Source of the DNA: Chiridota heheva
Lineage: Eukaryota > Echinodermata > Holothuroidea > Apodida > Chiridotidae
Assembly (NCBI GenBank): GCA_020152595.1
Contig: JAIGNY010003262.1
Location: 174,501 to 238,500, forward strand
Length of the DNA: 64,000 nt
Direction of reading: 5' to 3'
Under the pieces are notes generated by a model. It made no database searches. It worked only from the letters and a program-made list of their open reading frames with translations, and had not been told where the DNA came from. Position numbers and translations under genes: made by a program. The stretch's first letter is position 1, and every line of letters starts with the position of its first letter. This document shows positions 51,088-62,039 of this stretch, piece after piece.

Positions 51088-51312
51088 TGGCAGCATATTA
51101 CATAGCATAACACAATAAGGTGACGGGCTAAGAAAGGTTATAGCCCAAAGCAGGGAGTTGGAATAGCCAAACTAACACCATCATTACATAAGAAAAATCC
51201 CTGCTCAGAGTTAGTAAATAACTTATATATGTTGACTTTAAAATTGAGAACAGAATTGTAGCTAACCACCCCACACTAAGGCAAGCCATTACACTCATTG
51301 GCAACTCGGGAA
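51088..51312 (-). mobile_element. CR1/L2-like LINE 3' fragment, copy 3
   Basis: cataacacaataaggtgacg, gtaaataacttatatatgtt and gacttt match the 3' ends of the 45.2- and 49.7-kb copies. Only about 225 bp remain. Confidence 0.8.
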
Positions 51313-51485
51313 TAAGGTAGCTTAGTTGGTAGAGCAAACGACTGAGATGCTGGAAGTACCAGTTTCAAGCCTCATTAAGATCTAGTATGTTTTTCCACAG
51401 CTATGTAGACAGATACGCCGATCATCAAGGCGAAAGTACGTCATTTGCAGCTCCTGCACCCCCATCCACATTCAGCTGTTAGGAG
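51313..51485 (+). mobile_element. tRNA-derived SINE, second copy of the 20.3-kb family
   Basis: tagcttagttggtagagc, gtttcaagcctc, acagctatgtagacagatac and gtacgtcatttgcagctcct parallel 20330-20465. It ends abruptly at cattcagctgtta, where the LTR begins. Confidence 0.85.
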
Positions 51486-51646
51486 TGTGATGTATCCTAG
51501 TATTGCTTTGCTACTGCCAGGGTTGGCCCCTGTTGACCTCTGAGTAATTTGTACTTGAACTTCCGGAGAATAATCGACTTGTAGGCCTACAATGGTATCC
51601 ATTTTCGTGTCTCGTGTCATCCTTAAAGCTTAGCCGATATATCACA
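51486..51646 (+). mobile_element. Possible LTR of a Ty3/Gypsy-type element
   Basis: The ends are TGTGATGTAT and GATATATCACA (inverted TGTGAT/ATCACA). It is followed after three or four bases by tggcgacgaggatggg, a primer-binding-site region I know from animal Gypsy-type elements. About 161 bp. Confidence 0.6.
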
Positions 51647-51771
51647 TTTCTGGCGACGAGGATGGGGTTCGAACCCACATGCACGCGTGCATAGCACTAC
51701 CTGGTGGGTAGTATCCACCAGGTTCAGACAAAAATGAGGCTGAAATCCATCACGAACAACACATATGCAGT

Positions 51772-51873
51772 ATGAAGGGATTTGCCCGGAGTTACATATG
51801 GTGGCCGGGATTACATACAGACATTGAGGGTATGGTCAAGACATGTAACACCTGTCTATCCGTCGTAAGTGAC
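51772..51873 (+). pseudogene. Integrase zinc-binding fragment, Ty3/Gypsy retrotransposon
   Basis: The translation MKGFARSYIWWPGLHTDIEG followed by MVKTCNTCLS fits the H2C2 integrase N-terminal motif (ARsYvWWPg...C..C). Only about 34 residues remain and gag, protease and RT are gone: an internally deleted relic downstream of the LTR. Confidence 0.8.
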
Positions 51874-51879
51874 TCCCTC

Positions 51880-53215
51880 AGTACCATTACAAACATTTAA
51901 CGATTTCGCCTTCATACTTTCTTGAATGGGACAAACCCAGGAGTTGTTATTTGGACCAAATAACAACTCCCTGTACAAACCTATCCAAAACACCATCCAA
52001 AACATTAGTTCGGAAAACATCCTATGTTTCAAAAGGAGCTAACTTTACAAAACAGAGAAGCCCAATCGAATGACAAAATTATTCTAAAATGAAACTATTT
52101 TATTAGCTGGAGAAGCCTTTTTGAAACAAAACAGATCAAAACTAATGAGTCATGGTCACTACACTTTACCTTATAACTACTTACGTGCACATTTCTAATG
52201 ATAGGGGCCCAGGCCTACTACTATCTTCACTACTGAAAATCAGATCGAAATCAACCACTTTGTTGAGCCCCTAATCCTCTACCCCTCCCTCTTGCAATAG
52301 TTTTATCTTCGTCTTCGTCTTTGCCTTCGTCGTATTTACAGTCCCCCATCTTCCCCTTTCTGGTACAAAAACAGACTTGGACTTGCATTTATCATAAATC
52401 TCCATTCGGCAAATAATTAGTTTAATGCTACCTTTTGACGTATTTACGACGATTCAGCGAAGACTTCGTGACAAAGAGTTAATGTAGGAATAATAATGAA
52501 ACAATAGAGGTAAAGCATAGGATATTGATATAATAGACAAGTTTAGCTGAACTTTTCTAATTTTCTATTTGTGGATTGTGTTTGCGGAGTAGGCCTATTT
52601 ATAGTTTTTATCTTTTAAAATTCGTTATTGATTTTTAACTAGCCGATTACGCTACAACTAAACAACTGCTTTGTTTAAACTTTCATTTTCACAAAGTTTT
52701 AGAAAGCAAGGTCTCATCACGTACATTACACTTAATCCCGTAGCCCTTGGTGCTTTCTGCTTTAAAAATCAGTGCTTTTTACCCTTCAGTACCGTTTTTA
52801 GAGGCGCAGAGCACCGATTTTCTATCTGAACTTCTGAAGACTGAAGTAGAGTTGGCATAGCCTAGTAGTAGGCCTAATTGTTGTTAGTGGGCCTAGGCCT
52901 ACTAACTTGTTAGCATGGTCTCTATGCATTTCTGTTTGTAAAAAGCTGCACCGTTTTTTTGGAGCCAACACAATGTACTGTATGCGAAAATTTATACACC
53001 TTAAAATTTCAAAACTAAATGTTTCACAAGATAGCAACTAAGTTAGTCTGATAAAACAATTACCTTATTTATTTTATTTTAGAATTTAAAGCCACTTTTC
53101 TAACACTTTCTTTGCCATTTTGTTGTTCACGGCTTCAGAAATGTAATGGTAGTTAGCCTCAGTGTGTATTTGGAACATGCTCGGGCGAAATCTATGCGCT
53201 CTGTCACATGAGCAG
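51880..53215. other. Intergenic, no recognised gene; TAGGCCTA-rich
   Basis: Several TAGGCCTA-like palindromes (near 52212, 52592, 52872 and 52893). A tcgtcttcgtctttgccttcg run is near 52310. Nothing else recognised. Confidence 0.5.
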
Positions 53216-53220
53216 ATACG

Positions 53221-54000
53221 CTTTATTAATGCACTTGTCAGTTGTATGACTCACCCCTACTACCCCTGGCAATGTCAGTCAAAGGTGAGTCATTGACATA
53301 TGAGAAAGTGACTCACATGGGCATCATTGTATCAAATTGTCAGTCACCAGAGTGACTCAGGGGTAAGTCAATTTACTTCAGACCCATTGACTTTGTACAT
53401 AGGTTAGTGATTTTGGGTAAGCCATTTTCATAAGAAACTGAGGGGTGCGTCAATGTTCACTGGTTACCAATAAAATCCCGAATAACATATAGAATTGCAT
53501 CATATGTCTACAAATGTCTTCATGATCTGGCTCCTTCATATCTTAAAGAACTCATCATTATACGTACAGGTCGAACAGGTTTACGCTCTTCTTCTAACAC
53601 CATGGGCATTCTCCTCGACATTCCTCTCACAAAACGCAGAACATTTAAAGACAGGTCGTTTGCTGTAGCTGCCCCTGTCACATGGAATAGTTTGCCATCT
53701 TCTCTTCGTTGCATCAATAACTACGATAATTTCAAACGGGAACTAAAAACTGTTTTGTTCACCCAGGCTTTTTTATAATTGTTTGTGTTTATCTTTATCC
53801 TATGAACTTTATTAACTTTATGAACAGTTTTATTTTTTTTCTGTACAGCGCCGCTGAATGTGCATTGTATAGATATTGAGCGCTATATAAATATATAAAC
53901 ATAAACATAATGTAAATGTTTGACCACCCACTTTAGTGCAATGACTCACCTTGTCTGGGGGTGTAGGGGTGAGTCACACAATTGACAAGTGCATAACGCT
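53221..54000. mobile_element. Terminal-inverted-repeat element split by a LINE
   Basis: The left end gcacttgtcagttgtatgac plus tcacccctac (from 53231) matches the reverse complement of the right end (53953-53992). A second paired block, aaggtgagtcattg, lies further in. A LINE stub (53455-53915) sits between the arms. Confidence 0.75.
53455..53915 (+). pseudogene. CR1/L2-like LINE C-terminal stub, open frame
   Basis: WLPIKSRITYRIASYVYKCL, HDLAPSYLKELI, AAPVTWNSLPSSLR and FKRELKTVLFTQAFL end at a TAA near 53776. A 3' UTR with gagcgctatataaatatata follows. The frame is intact but 5'-truncated. Confidence 0.92.
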
Positions 54001-54800
54001 CGCACATTATGCAGGAGCGTTCTCGAGTAAAGTCACAAACAAATGCCCAAAGAAAGACACAGGCCAACACATCGTACACTTGCATTTTGTGGTTTAAATC
54101 TACTGTATTTAAATGATGTGCATCATAATTTAGGGTTCATTTTCTGTTTTTTAGAGGTAAAATTTCATGATTTTTGGGAAGTTTTTAAAAAATGTATTTT
54201 TATGGAAAATTATTCTTTATTCTTTATAGTAGACAGTAGTTCAACTACTGCTTTATTGATTTTTTAGTTTAAATAAATACAATTTTGATATTGAAAAGAA
54301 TTTTGCGACCAGATCTAGTTGTAAAATTTTGTGTACAAGTGTTGAAGACCATTATTTTTCTTTATTGTGTGACATGATTTTCAATGTACAGTATATGCCT
54401 TCATGCCCTAATCCAGAGGATTATGTCACTACGTGATTTAGGCATGAAGATTCGTGATATAGCATGGTGGGCTCGAATTTCAAACACTTGAATTACAAAT
54501 TTGATTTTTCTCAAAATAAAGACAAATTATTGACTGGTCAATGTTTCCAATTTAATTTTCAATCCTTTGAAACAATGTAAGATGATCATTTCAGAATATG
54601 TACCATTGCTGTGTTAAATTATCTGTAAAAATATATCACAGTTTTGGTTAATTTGAACATTCCCAGCAAGTGTACCAACAAAACGTACAATGTCTGATCG
54701 TTGGTAAAAATTGATATAATTTTCAATAAATTGTTATTCTTAACTGCACAATCAAAGTATGAAAAATCTAATTAGTGAAAATGGAGTTTAATTAATAAAT
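54001..54800. other. Intergenic, no recognised feature
   Basis: AT-rich; nothing recognised. Confidence 0.55.
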
Positions 54801-54805
54801 GGTAA

Positions 54806-55248
54806 GGTAGGTCACACCCATCTCACTCACTTTCACCTCCTTATTGGTTCCCCCCAACCCCTCTGTAACAATTGCCACTGCATCCTCACTATCCATCACG
54901 TTCTCCTTGCTTCCCCCCTGTACAACCTTTCCAGAGCTTCCCTCGCTCCCCACAACTCAATTGCTGAGTTCTTCCAGAAAAATCCTCTGGATAAAATTAT
55001 CTCCTTCCTTCATCATGCTTCCCTCTACAACCATATTTAATTCTCCTCTTCCAACCCCTCTCTACTTTGTTTTTGTTTCACCCATGCACCTCCTCTCTCG
55101 ATCACAGCTTTCTAACTTTTGTTTTTGAATTTCTCTCATTCTCCCTCTGTTTCCTTTCCTTCCTACCTCTAAAATGATCTGACCTCTCACGCACAATTTG
55201 ACCCTCGTTGTTGTGGTGTCGTTAAGACCTCATCAAACAAACAAACAA
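54806..55248 (+). mobile_element. I-type LINE 3' end, copy D
   Basis: Same segment as copies A and B (ggtcacacccatctcactca, ctctacaaccatatttaatt, gcacaatttgaccctcgttg, then atcaaacaaacaaacaaac). Confidence 0.88.
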
Positions 55249-55419
55249 ACCCATGGGCAGTACAATTCATCAAGATGCCTAATGTAAGATAGCCAAGCCT
55301 GTCTCAACATCTGCTTGTAATCGAGCTTGCATGGGCAGTGCAATCCATAAAAAGTTACAGAGCTATAGTGACCCTGATAGCTGTTTCCCCTACTATGCTG
55401 TATGCTTAAGGTAATGAGA

Positions 55420-56645
55420 TCAGCAACTCCATGGATTGCTTTTTTGTTTCTCCTGTAGAATGACTGCATGGAACTGTTTTGTTTCTCCTGTAGAATGACT
55501 GCATGGAACTGTAATGTAGCTGTTATTTCTACTGTAGAATGACTGCATGGAACTGTAATGTAGCTGTTATTTCTCCTGTAGAATGACTGCATGGAACTGT
55601 AATGTAGCTGTTATTTCTCCTGTAGAATGACTGTATGAAACTAATGTAGCTGTTATTTCTCCTGTAGAATGGCTGTATGGAATTGTAATGTAGCTGTTAT
55701 TTCTCCTGTAGAATGACTGCATGGAACTGTAATGTAGCTGTTATTTCTCCTGTAGAATGGCTGCATGGAACTGTAATGTAGCTGTTATTTCTCCTGTAGA
55801 ATGACTGCATGGAACTGTAATGTAGCTGTTATTTCTCCTGTAGAATGACTGTATGGAACTGTAATGTAGCTGTTATTTCTCCTGTAGAATGGCTGTATGG
55901 AATTGTAATGTAGCTGTTATTTCTCCTGTAGAATGGCTGTATGGAATTGTAATGTAGCTGTTATTTCTCCTGTAGAATGACTGTATGGAACTGTAATGTA
56001 GCTGTTATTTCTCCTGTAGAATGGCTGTATGGAATTGTAATGTAGCTGTTATTTCTCCTGTAGAATGACTGCATGGAACTGTAATGTAGCTGTTATTTCT
56101 CCTGTAGAATGGCTGTATGGAATTGTATTGTAGCTGTTATTTCTCCTGTAGAATGACTGTATGGAACTGTAATGTAGCTGTTATTTCTCCTGTAGAATGG
56201 CTGCATGGAACTGTAATGTAGCTGTTATTTCTCCTGTAGAATGACTGTATGGAACTGTAATGTAGCTGTTATTTCTCCTGTAGAATGGCTGTATGGAATT
56301 GTAATGTAGCTGTTATTTCTCCTGTAGAATGACTGTATGGAACTGTAATGTAGCTGTTATTTCTCCTGTAGAATGGCTGTATGGAATTGTAATGTAGCTG
56401 TTATTTCTCCTGTAGAATGGCTGTATGGAACTGTAATGTAGCTGTTATTTCTCCTGTAGAATGACTGTATGGAACTGTAATGTAGCTGTTATTTCTCCGG
56501 TAGAATGGCTGTATGGAATTGTAATGTAGCTGTTATTTCTCCTGTAGAATGACTGCATGGAAGGATGATGGAACTGTAATGTAGCTATTATTCCTTCTGT
56601 AGAATGACTGTATGGAAACTAATGTAGCTGTTATATTTCTATTGT
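55420..56645 (+). repeat. 44-bp minisatellite resembling a 3' splice site
   Basis: About 26 units of tgtagaatgactgcatggaa plus ctgtaatgtagctgttattt plus ctcc. Each unit holds a pyrimidine tract ending in an AG (ttatttctcctgtag). The final degenerate unit (gctgttatatttctattg plus ttcacag) is the actual UVSSA exon 1 acceptor. Confidence 0.95.
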
Positions 56646-56651
56646 TCACAG

Positions 56652-56824
56652 GTGCAGCTTCCACCAATGGCTGTCAGTGGTTCACAGGAAATGCCTGATG
56701 GCAGCAATCTTGCACTTGATCACAAGCAATGCTCTCAACTTATGATGCATATTAACACATTAACAACCAGTGGGCTACCAAAGCTCGATGAAGCTGAATT
56801 GAAAAAAATAAAGAAAATTTGCAA
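56652..56824 (+). CDS. UVSSA: UVSSA exon 1 (start codon at 56667)
   Basis: The exon follows attgttcacag. The frame is open from the acceptor, with ATG at 56667, then 52 codons and 2 bases ending before gtaaga. The first 15 bases are probably 5' UTR, so an upstream non-coding exon is expected. The acceptor sits in the last degenerate unit of a 44-bp array. Confidence 0.88.
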
Positions 56825-59800
56825 GTAAGAATTATTTATATTTAAGGTGTGCTGAGATTCTGCCGTGATGATGAACTCATTATCATCATCGTCATCAATC
56901 GGCAGGGTACCACAAATTGATTCTGCCGTGATGATGAACTCATTATCATCATCATCATCAATCGGCAGGGTACCACAAATTGATTCTGCCGTGATGATGA
57001 ACTCATAATCACCATCATCATCAATCGGCAGGGTACATCACCACCACCCTGTGCAAGCTTAGCAATATTGTTTGGCTTGAGAAAATCATTCTACTGTAGT
57101 CTCCTAGTAAGTGTTGAATATATGTCAAGCAGGATGTCCATTGACTGCCGGCCAGGTGTCCATTGACTGCCGGCCAGGTGTCCATTGACTGCCGGCCAGG
57201 TGTCCATTGACTGCCGGCCAGGTGTCCATTGACTGCCGGCCAGGTGTCCATTGACTGCCGGCCAGGTGTCCATTGACTGCCGGCCAGGTGTCCATTGACT
57301 GCCGGCCAGGTGTCCATTGACTGCCGGCCAGGTGTCCATTGACTGCCGCCAGGTGTCCATTGACTGCCGCCAGGTGTCCATTGACTGCCGGCCAGGTGTC
57401 CATTGACTGCCGCCAGGTGTCCATTGACTGCCGCCAGGTGTCCATTGACTGCCGCCAGGTGTCCATTGACTGCCGCCAGGTGTCCATTGACTGCCGCCAG
57501 GTGTCCATTGACTGCCGCCAGGTGTCCATTGACTGCCAGGTGTCCCGGCCAGGTGTCCATTGACAGCCGCCAGGTGTCCATTGACTGCCCGGCCAGGTGC
57601 CAGGTGTCCATTGACTGCCGGCCAGGTGTCCATTGAGCCAGGTGTCCATTGACTGCCCGGCCAGGTGTCCATTGACTGCCGGCCAGGTGTCCATTGACTG
57701 CCGCCAGGTGTCCATTGACTGCCGCCAGGTGTCCATTGACTGCCGCCAGGTGTCCATTGACTGCCGCCAGGTGTCCATTGACTGCCGCCAGGTGCCAGGT
57801 GTCCATTGACTGCCGCCAGGTGCCAGGTGTCCATTGACTGCCGCCAGGTGTCCATTGACTGCCGCCAGGTGTCCGGCCAGGTGTCCATTGACTGCCGGCC
57901 AGGTGTCCATTGACTGCCGGCCAGGTGTCCATTGACTGCCGCCAGGTGTCCATTGACTGCCGCCAGGTGTCCATTGACTGCCGCCAGGTGTCCATTGACT
58001 GCCGGCCAGGTGTCCATTGACTGCCGCCAGGTGTCCATTGACTGCCGCCAGGTGTCCATTGACTGCGGCCAGGTGCCAGGTGTCCATTGACTGCCGGCCA
58101 GGTGTCCATTGACTGCAGGCCAGGTGTCCATTGACTGCCGGCCAGGTGTCCATTGACTGCCGGCCAGGTGTCCATTTGCCATGAGATAGAACATATAGGA
58201 TGTACTGGCTAATCTTCTGGCATTCTACGGTAACTTCCTAAGTATGTGGCCCAAGAATCTCAGTTGGCGAGATCTGACCCAATGCATCAGAGGTGTGGTG
58301 TTAGCAGCGTTAAAGTATGAATGACTGTGTTTGGAACAAACGTCTGATGTTAAGCATTATTCTACAACAGGATGTGGCAAAGGTAGTAGATTCGCAATTG
58401 CCAAGTAGGATTATAATACAGGTTGTGCCAAATACATGTAGCTTCACCTTGGTTGAAAGCAGGACAGTAGAACTCCGCCACATTTGCTGCAATTTCCAGA
58501 AGGTGGACCAAGCAAGTGCCTTGCTTCTTTGCAGATCACTTGCACTTGATGAACTTAAAACCTATGAGAGGTCAATCTGTATGGATACAGTATAATGTAA
58601 TATTTCTATGATTTCTAAGTGACATTTTGGTATCAAACCTATATCATCATGTTTCTTTTAGATATGTATTCTTATTAAAAAAACTTGGAACTCAATTGAA
58701 CAATGACTATAACATGTAATTGTTAGGGTACAGTATTTATTTACACCATAAATTTGTGTTGCCAGTAAAAATTTATTTTAAAATATCTTCCTGTATTAAA
58801 GATAAAGGATTACTGCAGGGGTCAAGGGTCAAGCAAGTCTGTCTTACATGAAAGAGGACTCCAAAAGAAACAAATTGGTGGAGGTAGCATTCAAAATCTT
58901 ATTCCGTTAAGGAGATATTTAAGTTAGTTTAGTATAATTTTTGTAGAAACCACTGAAATGAGACTGGCTGTGACATCATAGCCTCAGATTTCTCAATACC
59001 TTCATGTATATTGTCGTATTTTGTCTTGTGATTTTGTGGCTTAAAACCATTGGATGTCAGGAAAGTAGTAAAACAGAATCTTGCAAGGGGTAATTATAAT
59101 TTATCATTTGATGAAAGTTTGAGGAAAAATAATGCAAAGAGTAAAAAAGTTTAATACATTTTCTTTAAAATGCATTAATAATTGTTAAGAATGTGAGGAT
59201 TAGGGCGCCAACTTTCCATAGTAGACTTTCTACGCCAGTCATTTATACACAGATAAGACGGAGCTTTAAGCTTAAATATCTCTTTAATGGAATATGATTT
59301 TTTGACATTCTTCTCACCATTTTGTTTCTTTTAAAGAGCTCTTTCATATAAAATAGACTTGCTAGACCACCGAACTAATCCTTCAAGTAGGGCATTTCTT
59401 TGTTTCTAGTAGACCTTTCAATTGATGTGGTTTATTTTGTGTACTTTTGTTGCATTTCAGGCAGTCAGACAGCTATGTGGAGTATACTTTTGACAAACTT
59501 CAAAAGCGACTTGAAGAAGACCATTCAGAAATCAGACTCTCTACCTTCCAAATTATGAACGAATTGTTTGTGCGCTCCCACAGATTTCGTGAGTTGATGG
59601 TAGCAGATATGCAGCTGTTTCTTGAACTCACTGTAGAAACAAATGTTGAACTCCCCTTGCCACCTCCAAAAGCAGCTGCAAAGCTATTAAAAGAACAAGT
59701 TTTAAGAGCAATAGTAGAATGGAATGAAAAGTATGGAAAAGCTTATAAGAAACTGGCCTTGGGTTACAACTACCTTCAAACAAGGAAAAGGGTAAGTTAA

Positions 59801-60763
59801 TATATGGAGCATTATAGGCCACCCAGGTATTCAAAATGTATGAATATCGTGTGTGGATTGGTAGTTGCGAGTATCTTAATCAGGAAGACCAAAAAATTGA
59901 CCAATACAGGCTTGTAAAAATCTACAAATGTGTGCATTATTTATTACCCTCTCCCCAACAAAGGTGGTGCATGGGAGTATAGAATCTTTACCATCTGTTT
60001 ATTAACACAAGGAAATTTATATATTGGAGACTCACCTAAAAAGAACCTAAAACAATGCATTCCTGACATGAATAGTTATTAATACATTTGTGTCTGGCCT
60101 CATTAGAACTTAAAATCAACAGCTGTGGCATGAAAATAAATTCAACAATAGTTACTGGCATAGATAGAGATCAAACAAAAATAAATAAAAAAACATTTTT
60201 GATATATTTATTATATTTATTTGTATAGCGCTTTTGACAACTAATTGTTTATAATTAGTTCCCTTTAATTTATTATATTATTATTATTATTATTACAAGA
60301 AGAAAGCAATAACAAATCTATTACATCTTGGTTTTCAATGCTGCGGGAAATGGACTGGAGTTTACGCACGATAGAAGTTGGGGTAGCTATTCCAAAACAT
60401 AACCATTACTTGTCCAAAGTGTTAAGTGGGTGGGGCTCAAAAGAGAATGATTCCAAATAAATACTTCAGTAACTTGAGTTTGAGGATAGACTGTAGACCT
60501 GCACTGTTTGCTCATTTTGCTGGTGCATTGCACATCACATCACAATAGTTACAATGTTTGTAACACAAACTATTGAAAGTAGAGTAAGTGGGAGAATTCT
60601 AGCATTGTTTTTATTTCACTTCTTAACTTTTAAAATTCTTAGGTTGATTTCACAAGCATTACCGCCAGAACAAATGCTGATAGGTTGAGAGAGCAGGCCA
60701 GACAGGAGAAAATGCAGAGAATCCTAGAGGGGAGGGTCAAGAAGCTTCTAAAGGAGATGGAAG
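56652..60763 (+). CDS. UVSSA: UVSSA (UV-stimulated scaffold protein A), N-terminal exons; continues to the right
   Basis: UVSSA acts in transcription-coupled nucleotide excision repair: it binds the stalled RNA polymerase II-CSA/CSB complex and brings in TFIIH and USP7. Three exons join in phase to about 203 residues. Exon 1 gives LTTSGLPKLDEAELKKIKKI, matching the human N-terminal LTTSGEP...KELKKICK. Exon 2 gives HSEIRLSTFQIMNELFVRSH, LPLPPPKAAAKLL and WNEKYGKAYKKLALGYNYL, the VHS/ENTH-like domain and its signature end. Exon 3 begins VDFTSITART and becomes a charged helix. The likely start is the ATG at 56667 (ACCAATGG context). The conserved core and C-terminal domain are not in the window. 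No promoter was recognised. Confidence 0.95.
56856..57032 (+). repeat. 63-bp hairpin repeat, about 2.8 units
   Basis: Units of gattctgccgtgatgatgaa...tcatcaatcggcagggtacc. Within each, ctgccgtgatgatga pairs with the downstream tcatca...cggcag. It begins about 30 bp after the UVSSA exon 1 donor. Confidence 0.92.
57131..58180 (+). repeat. 21/22-bp minisatellite
   Basis: About 48 units of tgtccattgactgccggcca plus gg (22 bp) or the 21-bp version with gccgcc. They are grouped in blocks, with a few partial units (gccaggtgccaggtg). It lies in UVSSA intron 1. Long minus-strand frames here are artefacts. Confidence 0.95.
58181..58811. other. UVSSA intron, no recognised feature
   Basis: A 92-codon open stretch (58317-58595) shows no homology; probably chance. 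Confidence 0.5.
58812..59395. mobile_element. Foldback element, copy 2 (in UVSSA intron 1)
   Basis: Inverted ends: aagcaagtctgtcttacatg plus aaagagga at the left, and the reverse complement of the right end reads agcaagtctattttatatga plus aagagctc. The interior matches copy 1 at 48860-49440. It stops about 65 bp short of exon 2. Confidence 0.8.
59461..59791 (+). CDS. UVSSA: UVSSA exon 2 (VHS-like domain)
   Basis: The exon follows gttgcatttcag. One base completes Lys53, then 110 codons follow, ending in phase 0 at gtaagt. It carries the most conserved VHS-like helices and the WNEKYGKAYKKLALGY motif. Confidence 0.97.
59792..60642. other. UVSSA intron 2, no recognised element
   Basis: It contains tttgtatagcgcttttgaca near 60220 and an (ATT)n run, possibly the 3' end of an old LINE or SINE. 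Confidence 0.45.
60643..60763 (+). CDS. UVSSA: UVSSA exon 3
   Basis: The exon follows aaattcttag. It has 40 codons and one base, ending before gtaaat. VDFTSITARTNADRLREQAR aligns with the human VDFQDTNARS... block and continues as a charged coiled-coil-like helix. Confidence 0.93.
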
Positions 60764-60779
60764 GTAAATGATAGTTTTT

Positions 60780-61012
60780 TTAGTCTGACATTTTGGTTCC
60801 GATGCGATAGCATTAGGAACCTATACGGTCATGATGGCATGGGGGTATGTATGTGTGTATGTGACGGCCAGCTCGTAAACACGATATCTCAAAAACGGTA
60901 TATTGGATTCATGTCATATGTGGTACACAGATAGCCCATGGTCCGTAGATGTACCCTTTTGTTTTTGATGGTTATGTCATGCATATTAATGAGTAGGCAG
61001 GGCTTGGTGTAA
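60780..61012 (+). mobile_element. Unclassified dispersed repeat, copy 1
   Basis: gatatctcaaaaacggtata, ttggattcatgtcatatgtg, gtacacagatagcccatggt and catgcatattaatgag. Related copies follow the LINE at 62040-62215 and 62385-62515. Confidence 0.75.
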
Positions 61013-61016
61013 AATT

Positions 61017-61965
61017 TTGAAATGTTTATATTTGAACCACTCGTCCATCTTCTCGGCCAAGACCAAGGCCACCCTACTTTCCCTCAACTTTATTGAGTAC
61101 TCCCCGCTCAGCCACTCTGCCATTTTCTCGACTCCAAGTCTGTCCTTATTTCTTTACTCAATCTTAAATGGGATAACCCCACGTCCCACCTCCGTAAACT
61201 CCTTTCGCCCCTCCCCCCCCTTCCTTCTGCAAGAAAAGTATTCTTTTCTTTTGGATACCCAGCTATGTTGGCATCCCCTGCAATGATAGGGCTGATGCAG
61301 CCGCTAAGCTTGCTCTCATCCTCCCCCCTTTCCCAAAACCCTTTTTGACATCAAACCGCTTATCGCTTCCCTTGTTCATGACTGCTGGCAAACCTCATGG
61401 TACTCCTAAATTGATAACAAACTCCACATCATCCAGCCCACCATTCCAATCAAACCCACCATCCACAATTTCTTCCATGTCGACAATGTCCACATTACCC
61501 ATTTTAGAATAGGTCACACCCACCTCACTTACAATTCCATCTCTTTATTGGCTCCCCCACCACTCTGCAACAATTGCCATTGGACCCCCACAGTCCACCA
61601 CATCCTCCTTGCCTGACCCCTGTTCAACCTTCCCAGAGCTTCCCTTGCCCCCCCACCCCTTTCTTAAAACTCAATAGCGGAGCTGTTCCAGAAAAACCCT
61701 CCGGATAAAATGATCTTCTTCCTTCATCATGCTTCACTCTACAACCATATTTAGTCCTCCTCTCCCACCCCTTCTATCTACTTTTTCCCCCTTGCTCATC
61801 CATGCATTTCCTTTCTCGATCCCAGCTTTCTGGATTTTAGTTCCCGTGTTTCTCTCAATATCCCCTGTTTTCTTTCCTTGCTACCTCTGGAATGATCTAA
61901 CCTTTCAGGCACAATTTGACCCTCGCTGTTGTGGTGTTGTTAAGCCCTCATCAAACAAACAACTG
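61017..61965 (+). pseudogene. I-type LINE 3' end, copy E (longest, with RNase H)
   Basis: The RNase H part reads SSIFSAKTKATLLSLNFIEY, then after a frameshift DSKSVLISLLNLKWDN, then FFSFWIPSYVGIPCNDRADA plus AAKLAL, the canonical RNase H end (WxPSHVGIxGNERAD). The C-terminal GHTHLT and CNNCH regions and a short 3' tail (atcaaacaaac) follow. Several frameshifts and stops. It splits the flanking dispersed repeat. Confidence 0.9.
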
Positions 61966-62039
61966 TGTGTCTGTTTTGTTTCATCTTTGGTGTTATTATG
62001 ATGTTAGCTGGTGTGTACATGTTCATGATGTAAAAAGTT

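Noticed and set aside
57021..58175. Minus-strand frames of 340-384 codons (WPAVNGHLAGSQ repeats)
   Set aside because: They are a by-product of the 21/22-bp array. Three frames are open at once and nothing supports coding.
58317..58595. A 92-codon frame in UVSSA intron 1
   Set aside because: It has no similarity to UVSSA or to anything recognised, and it would break the clean exon 1 to exon 2 phase.
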